64,000 nucleotides of DNA. Source: Acidobacteriota bacterium. Its GTDB lineage: Bacteria; Acidobacteriota; Terriglobia; Terriglobales; SCQP01. The position numbers and the translations under genes are program-made. Below the pieces are notes generated by a model that saw nothing but the letters and a program-made list of their open reading frames with translations, was not told where the DNA came from and did no database searches. This document shows positions 1-8,337 of the stretch, in pieces. Location of the stretch: the NCBI GenBank assembly GCA_027459505.1, contig DAIDIE010000022.1, positions 88,819 to 152,818 of the forward strand. Direction: 5' to 3'. The first letter of the stretch is position 1; every line of letters begins with the position of its first letter.

Positions 1-8
1 GAGCTGTT

Positions 9-1763
9 ATGGATCACATGACCCCCCGCCCCCGCTCCAGCTTCATGTTCGCCGCTATGGCCGCCGTTACGGCCGCCCTCTTCCTGTTTGGCTTTGCGGC
101 TACCGTGGCGGCCAAGAGACCTTCTCATCATCCGGTTCATCACGTCACTACCCGCACCGCCCTCGTGCGCGCGCTGCGTGGGCGTATCCGCCATGTCTTC
201 GTCATCTACCAGGAAAACCAGTCCTTTGATCACTACTTCGGAACCTATCCCGGCGCCGACAACCTGGCGACCGCGGAGGCGCGTTCCCACGGCTTCCGCC
301 AGTACGACAACATCGGTCACCGTTGGATCACGCCTTTCCGTATCACCGATCCCGATATCGCCGACACCGCCCACTCCCGCCCGGCACTGCTCGCCAAGAT
401 GGATAAAGGACGCATGGACTGGTTCGTTGGCCAGCAGGAGTACAAGGCGCTTGCCAAACACAGCGGCTTGATCAGCGCGCAAAGGCGGGGTCTGCTGACC
501 ATGTCGTACTACGACTGCGATACGATCCCCTTTCTCTGGATGTACGCCCACAACTTCGCCCTTTACGACCACATCTTCCAGGGCATGACGGGGCCATCGA
601 CGCCGGGCAACATTGAGCTGATTGCGGCTCAGACCGGGGCGACGCAATGGGCTCGCAATCCCTCGCAGGCCGTGGCGGCTGACGCGGAAGGTCCTGGCGA
701 GCCAGTGGTGAACGACTCCGAGCCCGCTTCCGGGCCCTATGCGCTGGGTGCCGCGGCCAAGGTCATCATCCACAAGCGGCAATACGATCAGCGCTACGCC
801 ACGGTCATGCTTACCCTCAGCGGTAAAAACGACTCCCAGGCAACGCACGACACTCAGGGCGTCCGCAAAGATCTGGCTCACGAGGCCGCCTCGGGGCGCG
901 AGCCGATTGCCTGGTACTGGTATCAGGAGGGCTACCGCGGGCCGGACGCGATTCCCGCGCGCGGCTATGTGACCCATCACAATGCGCCCCAGTATTTTGG
1001 CTATCTGCGCCACAACCACGTTTTCTGGAATCATGTGGCGGGGTTGGGCGAACTGCTGCCCGCACTGCGTCAGGGCACCTTGCCCGCGCGCGGCGTCTTC
1101 TATATCAAAGGTGGCGACCACAACTCGTTTGGCTGGCGTCCTGCGGACAAAAAAATCTCAGGCTTTTTGGGCGATGACGACCACCCCGGCGCGGGCGACG
1201 CGGGGCGCGACCTCTCCGAATCGTTTGTCGCCACCTTCGTGAACGCGATTGCGCGCAGCCGCTACTGGCGGGATTCGGCCATCATTATCACCTGGGACGA
1301 CGAAGGCGGCTTTTACGATCACGTGCCCCCGCCGCAATTCGAGCAGTGTCCCGACGGCCATCCCTGCGGAGATGGTCCGCGCCTGCCCTTCATCCTGATC
1401 TCGCCTTATGCCAGGTCCGGCGCCGTGGTTCATAGCGTGGGGGATACCGCTTCGGTGGTGAAGTTTCTGGATGTGCTGTTTCAGTTGCCGGCACTGGCGT
1501 CTCTGCCGGATGAAAAACCCTATCTGCCGCGCGGTCCGCGCGATGCGAATGCGCGGTTGACCGACCTGTTGGGCGGCTTCGATCCGCTACGCCTGGAAGG
1601 CCGCAAACCGCCGATTCCGGCAAGCCAGGCGGAGATAGACGACGCCGTGGTCAACCACTTTCCAGTGCGGATGAGCTGCAAAAGCCTGGGCCTGACTCCG
1701 GTGAAGCTGCAAGGCGCCGCCCAAATCCCGCCCCAGGGCTACGCCCCCCGGGTAGGGAACTAA
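9..1763 (+). CDS. alkaline phosphatase/phospholipase C family phosphoesterase
   Basis: ORF of 584 aa with HVFVIYQENQSFDHYFGTYPGADN motif typical of PF04185 phosphoesterases; N-terminal signal-like hydrophobic segment. Confidence 0.88.
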   Translation: MDHMTPRPRSSFMFAAMAAVTAALFLFGFAATVAAKRPSHHPVHHVTTRTALVRALRGRIRHVFVIYQENQSFDHYFGTYPGADNLATAEARSHGFRQYDNIGHRWITPFRITDPDIADTAHSRPALLAKMDKGRMDWFVGQQEYKALAKHSGLISAQRRGLLTMSYYDCDTIPFLWMYAHNFALYDHIFQGMTGPSTPGNIELIAAQTGATQWARNPSQAVAADAEGPGEPVVNDSEPASGPYALGAAAKVIIHKRQYDQRYATVMLTLSGKNDSQATHDTQGVRKDLAHEAASGREPIAWYWYQEGYRGPDAIPARGYVTHHNAPQYFGYLRHNHVFWNHVAGLGELLPALRQGTLPARGVFYIKGGDHNSFGWRPADKKISGFLGDDDHPGAGDAGRDLSESFVATFVNAIARSRYWRDSAIIITWDDEGGFYDHVPPPQFEQCPDGHPCGDGPRLPFILISPYARSGAVVHSVGDTASVVKFLDVLFQLPALASLPDEKPYLPRGPRDANARLTDLLGGFDPLRLEGRKPPIPASQAEIDDAVVNHFPVRMSCKSLGLTPVKLQGAAQIPPQGYAPRVGN

Positions 1764-1803
1764 GCTGTTCAGCTCCATATTCAAGAGAGTATTGGGTACC
1801 CGC

Positions 1804-2244
1804 TTATTGCTTCAGCCGCGCGTCGAACGGGTATTCGATGGCCTCGACAATACGGAAGCGGCGCGCCTCCAGGTGTGCGGGGTTGAACAGATAGTTGACG
1901 GTCTCCGGAACAATGGCGCTTGGAACCCGGAGTAGGGCGGATTCATTGCGTTCCAGCCACGCCGACCCCAGATCGCGGGTTACCTCCAGACGCCCCCGCC
2001 AGTCCGCCGGAAGGTCCTTCAGTCTGATTTGCGCTACATCGCAATCCGGGGCGGCAATTTTCAGGAGGGTGTATTGCGGGGGCACGTCGTTTGCGGCGGT
2101 GTGGACACAGACTTCCAGCAGCGCGGCGGCGGGGCTTTCGGCAAGGTAGACGACCGGGTGGCCGGCGTGATGCCAGCGTCCGGCGGCGCTCAAGCCGCCG
2201 CGGCCACGCAGGTCGCGATGCCGGCTGATGCGCCAGAGCACCAT
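1804..2244 (-). CDS. RES domain toxin of a RES-Xre toxin-antitoxin system
   Basis: 146 aa ORF, WRISRHRDL...GGLSAAGRWHHAGHPVVYLAESPAAALLEV motif of RES domains; adjacent Xre/MbcA-like antitoxin gene. Confidence 0.88.
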   Translation of the reverse strand: MVLWRISRHRDLRGRGGLSAAGRWHHAGHPVVYLAESPAAALLEVCVHTAANDVPPQYTLLKIAAPDCDVAQIRLKDLPADWRGRLEVTRDLGSAWLERNESALLRVPSAIVPETVNYLFNPAHLEARRFRIVEAIEYPFDARLKQ

Positions 2245-2666
2245 TAGACGAACATGCCTTCATCGATCTGCAGCAGCATCTCCTCAACCATCCGGCTGCC
2301 AGTGCCGGTCCGCAGCAGGGAGAGGGGGGTGCGCCGCTCTAGGCGCGCATGCGGCTTGCGGAGCCAGGCCAGCGCGGCTTCCCGGCTGCCATAAACCGTT
2401 GCCGCCAGCGCCAGCACCCGGATTACGCGCAGCACTCGGTCGGACTCCTCGATCGTGAGCTTTTCCCGGCGCGAACGGCGGTGCTGCAGCGTGCGCGCGG
2501 GAATAATTGCGGCATCAATCTCCGGCCGCTGCAGGCCCAGGGCGACCAGCCGCTTGATGATGGAAGGCGCTAGGCGCGCTTCGACAATGCGCAGTATGTC
2601 GCCTTCGGTGGCGGGCGGCTCCAGTCCCAGCCAGTCGCCGATTTGGGTGTTGGCGCCGTTCATCAC
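2244..2666 (-). CDS. Xre/MbcA/ParS-type antitoxin (DUF2384-like)
   Basis: 140 aa ORF immediately upstream of and overlapping the RES gene; C-terminal SDRVLRVIRVLALAATVYGSREAALAWLRKPHARLERRTPLSLLRTGTGSRMVEEMLLQIDEG matches the toxin-binding domain pattern. Confidence 0.85.
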   Translation of the reverse strand: MMNGANTQIGDWLGLEPPATEGDILRIVEARLAPSIIKRLVALGLQRPEIDAAIIPARTLQHRRSRREKLTIEESDRVLRVIRVLALAATVYGSREAALAWLRKPHARLERRTPLSLLRTGTGSRMVEEMLLQIDEGMFV

Positions 2667-2739
2667 TGTCTACATTATGCCACCGGTTCACCGGCAGAGT
2701 GTAGGAACAAGATCGTGAGGAGATTGAGCTCGAACGCAA

Positions 2740-2826
2740 ACGAGCCAGGGCCGAGTCGAACTGATTTCGAGACGTAAGCTTCGGCAGGATACCGAAGCGG
2801 GTGGAGTAAAGGCGGCCCTGCCGCTT
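2740..2826 (+). repeat. dispersed repeat family B copy
   Basis: cgagccagggccgagtcgaactgatttcgag ... ccgaagcgggtggagtaaaggcggccctgccgc, same framework as copies at 7344, 15668, 25181, 54562. Confidence 0.8.
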
Positions 2827-3854
2827 CAGCTCGCCTTCCCCCGGCGCGCTGGCCGCTTCTCAACGGCGCGCTGTGCGCCCGAAAGATTCCCCCTCGCTAC
2901 TGTTTGGAACGGGCTTTTTCCGGTATAGAGCATCGCGACATCACAGCGGGCATATTCGCCGCCGTAGCGGGCGAGAAGCTCGGAGTTGTGGACAAACCCA
3001 TTGCGCTCATAGAGCCTGATGGCTGCTTCAGCTTTCCTATTGGTCAGCAGGAAGAGCCGCTTGGCCCCCATGGCGAAGGCGCGCTCGATGGTGGCGCGCA
3101 GGAGGAATTCGCCGGCGCCCCGTCCCCGCGCCGCGCTCACCACGGCCATCTTAATCAGCTCGAATTCACCGGGACTTGCCGGTAACAGCCCGCAGGTACC
3201 AATGATGCCGAATTCGGGGTGCTCCACGAAGAGGATGTCGCCACCCGGATCTAAGATCGCGCGGCGCGGGTTGGATAGCTGCGCTTCGTCGACCGGTTCC
3301 ATTGCGAACTTCGCCTCAATCCAGGCCCGGTTGATGCGCTCAAAATCAGCCGCGAGCCCGTCGTGAAAGGGGCGAATCGCAAATCCGGGCCCAGGGCGCC
3401 GGTCCAGGGGGCGGTCAGCGAGTGCGGCTTCCAGTGCTCCCACGTGAGCGAGCAGGGCATTTACATCGCACGCCTCCTCCACCGCCGCCCGGATGCGCGG
3501 CCAAAGCGCCGTTCCGGCGCGTTCCATCGTTTGCCGTCCCGTGTTGGTGAGGCTGAGGCGGCGCACGCGGCCATCCTTCCGGTCGGGCGTGTTTGCAACC
3601 AGTCGCGCTTTCCGGAGCTGCCCGGCAACCCGGGTAATTGCTGGCTGGCTGAACCCGGTCGCTTCCGCCGCTTCCCCCACACTCATCGCGCCGTGCCGCC
3701 AGAGCGCGGTGAGCAGCGGCATTTGTCCGGGCACAGCCACTAGTCCGCAATCTCGTGCCATCAGCTCCGCACCGGCCTGCAGCCGCTCCGCCAGCCGTTT
3801 CAGACGGCTGCCGAGCATCACCCCCGCTTCCTCCGCCAAGACGTCGATCGGCAT
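2826..3854 (-). CDS. bifunctional MarR-family regulator / GNAT N-acetyltransferase
   Basis: 342 aa ORF: N-terminal MarR wHTH (ALWRHGAMSVGEAAEATGFSQPAITRVAGQLRKARLV...DKRR-like), C-terminal GNAT (VVSAARGRGAGEFLLRATIERAFAMGAKRLFLLTNRKAEAAIRLYERNGF). Confidence 0.88.
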   Translation of the reverse strand: MPIDVLAEEAGVMLGSRLKRLAERLQAGAELMARDCGLVAVPGQMPLLTALWRHGAMSVGEAAEATGFSQPAITRVAGQLRKARLVANTPDRKDGRVRRLSLTNTGRQTMERAGTALWPRIRAAVEEACDVNALLAHVGALEAALADRPLDRRPGPGFAIRPFHDGLAADFERINRAWIEAKFAMEPVDEAQLSNPRRAILDPGGDILFVEHPEFGIIGTCGLLPASPGEFELIKMAVVSAARGRGAGEFLLRATIERAFAMGAKRLFLLTNRKAEAAIRLYERNGFVHNSELLARYGGEYARCDVAMLYTGKSPFQTVARGNLSGAQRAVEKRPARRGKAS

Positions 3855-3880
3855 TTCTACCCTCCTTGAAGGAGAATTTC

Positions 3881-3892
3881 ATAACATGTTAT
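3881..3892. promoter_or_regulatory. palindromic MarR-type operator candidate
   Basis: perfect palindrome ATAACATGTTAT directly upstream of the MarR/GNAT start codon. Confidence 0.6.
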
Positions 3893-3956
3893 ACAAGTCA
3901 AGTCTTACCCTGCGCCGCGGCAAGCCGGCTGCGCCCCAGGCTCCGCGACCCGAAAA

Positions 3957-3985
3957 CGCAGGTGGAATAAAAGCGGCCGTGCCGC
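3957..3985 (+). repeat. partial family B repeat (3' end)
   Basis: cgcaggtggaataaaagcggccgtgccgc matches the 3' end of family B. Confidence 0.5.
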
Positions 3986-4129
3986 CTGAGGCTTCCCCGC
4001 ACAGTCGTCCGGGTATTGCCAGAAAAGACGGTCAGCAGTCACTGGTCCGGTGAGGTCGGGTCGCGCCCGCGATTGGTCATGAACTGCGGCCAAGGGCTGT
4101 GCAGCCGGCCATTGCCGGCGCTGCGACCC

Positions 4130-5104
4130 CTACAGGTCCCATTGCAGCGATTTGCGGAGGATCTTGCGGGTGAGGCCGGTCAGGGCGGCGGCGCTGGCTT
4201 GTTGCGGGGTGAACCATTTGCCGCTTTTCGAACGCGCCTCGCGGCTGTGATAAACATTCGCTTCTATACGGTAGCGGGTAATGGTGTGGCGGAACGTGTG
4301 CACCGGCTCGGCGCGTTCGGACGGCCCCGCCTCGGGCAGCTCCCACATGCCGGCCATGCGCGCTGCGGACGCGGGGCGCTGCCGCAGCAGCACGCGGCCG
4401 CGGCGATGCAGCAGCGCGTAATGCTCGCGCAGGGCGGTGCTCTCCTGTTTCTTGCGCTCGCCTTCCAACTCTCCGCGGCTGGCGCATTGCGTGAGCAGGG
4501 GGCAGAGCTGGCACCGCGGTTGACGTGGGGTGCAGACGGTCGCGCCTAACTCCATTAATGCCTGGTTCCATTGCCCGGGACGCGAACAGCGCGCCCAGAC
4601 GGCGGCGCGTTCCTCAACTTCGCGCGGACTGAGCAACGCCCCTTCGAGGCGGCGCGCCACGCGCACCACATTGCCGTCCACCGCTGGAACCGCCGTTCCA
4701 AACGCAATGCTGGCCACTGCGCCGGCGGTGTAGCGGCCAATGCCGGGCAGGCGCAGGATTTGCTCATAGTCGCGGGGAAAGCTTCCGCCATGTTCACTGA
4801 CGATCTGTCTGGCCGCCGCCTGCATCTGGCGGGCGCGGCGGTAATAGCCCAGCCCGCTCCACAGTCCCAGCAACTGCTGCTCGTCCGCCGCCGCCAGATT
4901 CTGCACGTTGGGCAGTTGGGCGAGGAAGCGCTCGTAATAAGGGATTACAACGGAGACGCGCGTCTGTTGCAGCATGATCTCCGACACCCAGACGCAATAA
5001 GGATCGCCGGCACGCTCCGGCTGACGCCAGGGGAGGGGACGTTGCTCGGCGGCAAACCAGCGCAGCAAACTACGGCGCAGCGCGGCGGTGCGTTGCAGGG
5101 TCAT
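4130..5104 (-). CDS. mutY: A/G-specific adenine glycosylase
   Basis: 324 aa; SEIMLQQTRVSVVIPYYERFL, LPGIGRYTAGAVASIAFG HhH motif, C-x6-C-x2-C-x5-C FeS loop (CTPRQPRCQLCPLLTQC). Confidence 0.95.
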   Translation of the reverse strand: MTLQRTAALRRSLLRWFAAEQRPLPWRQPERAGDPYCVWVSEIMLQQTRVSVVIPYYERFLAQLPNVQNLAAADEQQLLGLWSGLGYYRRARQMQAAARQIVSEHGGSFPRDYEQILRLPGIGRYTAGAVASIAFGTAVPAVDGNVVRVARRLEGALLSPREVEERAAVWARCSRPGQWNQALMELGATVCTPRQPRCQLCPLLTQCASRGELEGERKKQESTALREHYALLHRRGRVLLRQRPASAARMAGMWELPEAGPSERAEPVHTFRHTITRYRIEANVYHSREARSKSGKWFTPQQASAAALTGLTRKILRKSLQWDL

Positions 5105-5109
5105 AGGGA

Positions 5110-5137
5110 GTTTACAGTTTACCGTTCACAGTTGACC
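5110..5137. repeat. heptanucleotide array (4 units) abutting the mutY start
   Basis: gtttaca gtttacc gttcaca gttgacc. Confidence 0.75.
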
Positions 5138-5347
5138 GAATGGCGTTGCGGTGGACCTGAGGTTGCGCACGGCTTTGGCGTTGCTCCCCACTGGGGGGGA
5201 GGGTATCCGCATACGGGGCAGGACGATATAGTACAACTGCGCCAACGCCGGTGCGCGCAACCTGGGGCAACGCCGGAAAGTGTGCCGCCAGGCACGTGAT
5301 GGGGTGGGCACAACGATTCCGCCGCGCTGTCCTAAAATAGGGAACGC

Positions 5348-6739
5348 ATGGATCTGCAAGGCAAACGTGTCCTGGTTGTGGGAATGGCAAGCAGTGGGAT
5401 TGCTATTGCCCTGTTTCTGCGCCGCCATGGCGCGCGTGTGGTGGTCTCGGAGATGCGCGCGGCCGAAGACCTGCGCGCCGAGATTTCAGGGCTGCTGGAA
5501 GCGGGCGTCGCCATTGAAACCGGCGGCCATCGCGAGCGCACGTTCCTCGACGCCGACTTCATTGTGGTCAGCCCTGGGGTGCCTTCGCAGTTGCCGCTGC
5601 TGCAGCGGGCGCGCGCGCAGCAGATTCCAGTGCTGGGCGAAATCGAAGTCGCCACACGTTTCCTCAAAGGCAGCATTGTGGCGATTACCGGCTCCAACGG
5701 GAAGACCACGACCACCGCGCTGGTGGGACACATCCTCGCCGGCTGCGGATTCCCGGTGCAGGTGGGCGGGAACATTGGCGTGCCACTCAGCTCGCTGGTC
5801 GAAACCTCCACGGACGATACCGTGAACGTCATGGAACTCTCCAGCTTTCAGTTGGAGACAGTGCAGGATTTCCATGCGCACATCGCCGTGGTTCTTAATC
5901 TTACCCAGGATCACCTGGACCGGCATGGCTCCATGGAGGCTTATGCCGCCGCCAAGCAGCGTATCTTTCTGAACCAGACGGCACAGGACTATGCCGTGCT
6001 GAATGGCCGCGATGAATGGTGCCGGCGCTACGCCGGGAACGTCTCCAGCAGCGTGCGCTGGTTCAACCCGGAGGACGGCGGCGCACTGGCCGAAGGGGCA
6101 TTTGCGGAGGCGGGCAACATCGTTTGGCGCGAAGCCAGGCGCGTGACGCAGCTTTTCGCGCTTGACGATATCCCGTTGCGTGGACGCCATAACCTGGAAA
6201 ACGTCTTGGCGGCCGTCTCGGTCGCCTGCCTGCTGAGCCGCAAGGCGACCGGAGAGGCGCTTTCCCCGGCGCGCGTGCGGCAGATTGCCGATGCGGTGCG
6301 TAGCTTCAAGGCGGTCGAGCACCGTCTGGAGTTTGTCGCCAAGGTGAATGGGGTGAATTATTTCAACGATTCCAAGGCGACCAATGTCGATTCCACGCTG
6401 CGGGCGCTGGAATCGTTTTCGGGCGGGGTGTGGGTGATCCTGGGCGGCAAAGATAAGGGCAGCGACTATCGTCCGCTGATTCCCCTGCTGCGCGAGAGAA
6501 CGCGCGGAATTTTGCTGATCGGGGCGGCGGCGGCCAAAATTGCCAGCCATCTGGAGCCCTCGGGCCTGCCGTTGACCTCCGCCGGGACGCTGAGCCGCGC
6601 TCTCGAAATGGCTCATGCCCAGGCAAAACCGGGCGACACGGTGCTGCTGGCGCCGGCCTGCGCCAGCTTTGACCAGTTCCAGAATTACGAACACCGCGGA
6701 CGCGTGTTTAAAGAGCTGGTGGCGCGGCTGGCGGTGTAA
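5348..6739 (+). CDS. murD: UDP-N-acetylmuramoyl-L-alanine--D-glutamate ligase
   Basis: 463 aa; ITGSNGKTTTTALVGHIL P-loop, NLTQDHLDRHGSMEAYAAAK, FNDSKATNVDSTLRAL, LGGKDKGSDY motifs. Confidence 0.95.
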   Translation: MDLQGKRVLVVGMASSGIAIALFLRRHGARVVVSEMRAAEDLRAEISGLLEAGVAIETGGHRERTFLDADFIVVSPGVPSQLPLLQRARAQQIPVLGEIEVATRFLKGSIVAITGSNGKTTTTALVGHILAGCGFPVQVGGNIGVPLSSLVETSTDDTVNVMELSSFQLETVQDFHAHIAVVLNLTQDHLDRHGSMEAYAAAKQRIFLNQTAQDYAVLNGRDEWCRRYAGNVSSSVRWFNPEDGGALAEGAFAEAGNIVWREARRVTQLFALDDIPLRGRHNLENVLAAVSVACLLSRKATGEALSPARVRQIADAVRSFKAVEHRLEFVAKVNGVNYFNDSKATNVDSTLRALESFSGGVWVILGGKDKGSDYRPLIPLLRERTRGILLIGAAAAKIASHLEPSGLPLTSAGTLSRALEMAHAQAKPGDTVLLAPACASFDQFQNYEHRGRVFKELVARLAV

Positions 6740-6877
6740 CGGATTTCGCTTGCTCAGCCAAATTCCGCATGCCTGTCTTGACTGCTTCGCTTGGGGTGTG
6801 GAAAGTCCAGTCCAGAAGACGAGCGAGCCTCCGTCCTCCGGTGAAGCACAAGCTGTTCAGAGGCCCCGCGCTCGCAG

Positions 6878-6891
6878 TTGAACGCGTTCAA
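6878..6891. promoter_or_regulatory. TetR-type operator candidate (copy 1)
   Basis: perfect palindrome TTGAACGCGTTCAA. Confidence 0.65.
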
Positions 6892-6932
6892 AAAAACACT
6901 TGACGGCCAGACCGGGGAGGCCTAGGCTGTAG

Positions 6933-6946
6933 TTGAACGCGTTCAA
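6933..6946. promoter_or_regulatory. TetR-type operator candidate (copy 2)
   Basis: identical palindrome TTGAACGCGTTCAA 55 bp downstream of copy 1; a TTGACG -35-like hexamer lies between. Confidence 0.65.
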
Positions 6947-6970
6947 ATTGCGTTTGACGGAGGCTTTCCG

Positions 6971-7312
6971 ATGCACACCGTTACCGTTGCTCTTGCCTAT
7001 AGTCTGTTCGCCGGCGGATTGGTGCTGGCGACTGGTTGGGAACTATCGCGGCATGGGAGCGTCTTGCTGCGTTCAGCCTTTCCCAGCGACCCGGAGAAGG
7101 TTGCCGCCATGCGTTCGCTCCTGCTGTTCGCCTTCTACCTGTTTAATGTTGGCTGGATTTGCGTTTCGCTGGACCTCACAAGCATCAACTACTCGTTGGC
7201 CGCAACCGCTGAAGAGTTCGCGGATAGGGTGGGGATAATGCTGATGGTGCTGGCACTGACGCATTTTTCCTGCGCGCTTCTCTATTCGCGCATGCGGCGG
7301 CGGGGCTGCTGA
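6971..7312 (+). CDS. small hypothetical membrane protein
   Basis: 113 aa with several hydrophobic segments; first ORF downstream of paired TTGAACGCGTTCAA palindromes. Confidence 0.6.
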   Translation: MHTVTVALAYSLFAGGLVLATGWELSRHGSVLLRSAFPSDPEKVAAMRSLLLFAFYLFNVGWICVSLDLTSINYSLAATAEEFADRVGIMLMVLALTHFSCALLYSRMRRRGC

Positions 7313-7343
7313 ACGAGCGGCCATAGGGGTGAAGGGCTTCCCT

Positions 7344-7422
7344 ACGAGCCAGGACCGCGTCGAACTGCTTTCGACGTCGAAATCGCAGGCCGAAGCGGGT
7401 GGAACATAAGCGGCCGTGCCGC
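7344..7422 (+). repeat. dispersed repeat family B copy (short form)
   Basis: acgagccaggaccgcgtcgaactgctttcgacgtcgaaatcgcaggccgaagcgggtggaacataagcggccgtgccgc. Confidence 0.8.
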
Positions 7423-7445
7423 ATGGAGGCCCTTCCAATCACCCC

Positions 7446-7624
7446 AGGAGCGAGCCACCGAGTTTTCCCTGCGGGAGGTGATCGCAGGTGGAGGGCCGCG
7501 AAATTCCGAAGGGCGTCCCCCTCGCGCGGGAGAGGAGCCCGGCATCGGCGGCTTCACGTTCTCACTGGAGAACGTGCCAGCGACCAACGGGAGCGGGCGG
7601 CCTGAAGGAGACGAGGCCGTGCCT
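7446..7624 (+). repeat. dispersed repeat family A copy A1 (179 bp short form)
   Basis: aggagcgagccaccgag...gacgaggccgtgcct; near-identical in length and sequence to copies at 8506 and 25325. Confidence 0.9.
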
Positions 7625-7637
7625 CATTGAGCTGTTT

Positions 7638-8309
7638 ATGAAAATGAATCTTGCCGGCGCAACGCGACGGTCGGGCGAGCAGACGCGTGAGCTGATCCTG
7701 ACTACCGCGCTGAGTTTGTTTCGCGAGCAGGGCTTTGACCAGACCACCATGCGGCAGATCGCCGCCGCCTGTGGCGTGGCGCTGGGCGCGGCTTACTATT
7801 ATTTCCGCTCCAAAGAAGAGCTGGTGATGGCGTTTTACGAGCGGGCGCAGACCGAGCTGAGTCCGGCGCTGGAGCAGGTGCTGGCGGCGCGCCGCCTGGA
7901 GGAGCGTCTACGGCAGTTACTGCGGTTGAAGTTCGATTACTTTCGCCCCTACCGTTCCTTACTCTGGGCCTTATCGCGGCATACCGATCCCCTGGATCCG
8001 CTGTCGCCCTTCAGCGATGCCACGAAGAGCGTTCGCGAGAGGGATATACAGGGATTCGAGCGCCTGATCGACACCGTGCGGGCGCCTGCCGACCTGCGTC
8101 AGCACCTGCCGCGCATTCTGTGGATGTACCAGATGGGAATTCTGCTGTTCTGGATTTATGACCGCTCCGCCGATCAGAAACGGACGCAGGTGCTGGTCGA
8201 AAAGACACTGGGAATGGTGGTGCTGCTGATCAAGCTCTCCAGTCTGCCCTTGATGCGCCCCATTCGCCGCCGGGCGGTGGAGCTGGTCGACATGTTGCAG
8301 GAAGGCTAA
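7638..8309 (+). CDS. TetR/AcrR family transcriptional regulator
   Basis: TRELILTTALSLFREQGFDQTTMRQIAAACGVALGAAYYYFRSKEELVMAFYERA HTH; start placed at 7638 because upstream ORF extension is repeat A1. Confidence 0.9.
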   Translation: MKMNLAGATRRSGEQTRELILTTALSLFREQGFDQTTMRQIAAACGVALGAAYYYFRSKEELVMAFYERAQTELSPALEQVLAARRLEERLRQLLRLKFDYFRPYRSLLWALSRHTDPLDPLSPFSDATKSVRERDIQGFERLIDTVRAPADLRQHLPRILWMYQMGILLFWIYDRSADQKRTQVLVEKTLGMVVLLIKLSSLPLMRPIRRRAVELVDMLQEG

Positions 8310-8337
8310 CGCCGATGCTCAAGGCGGGAGGACTGTT

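Noticed and set aside
6811-6836. gagcgagcctccgtcctccgg resembling the family A 5' end
   Set aside because: Only about 20 bp match without further element sequence; could be chance.
7488-7637. N-terminal extension of TetR ORF
   Set aside because: Encoded by repeat A1; the natural start is ATG 7638 followed by a standard TetR HTH.
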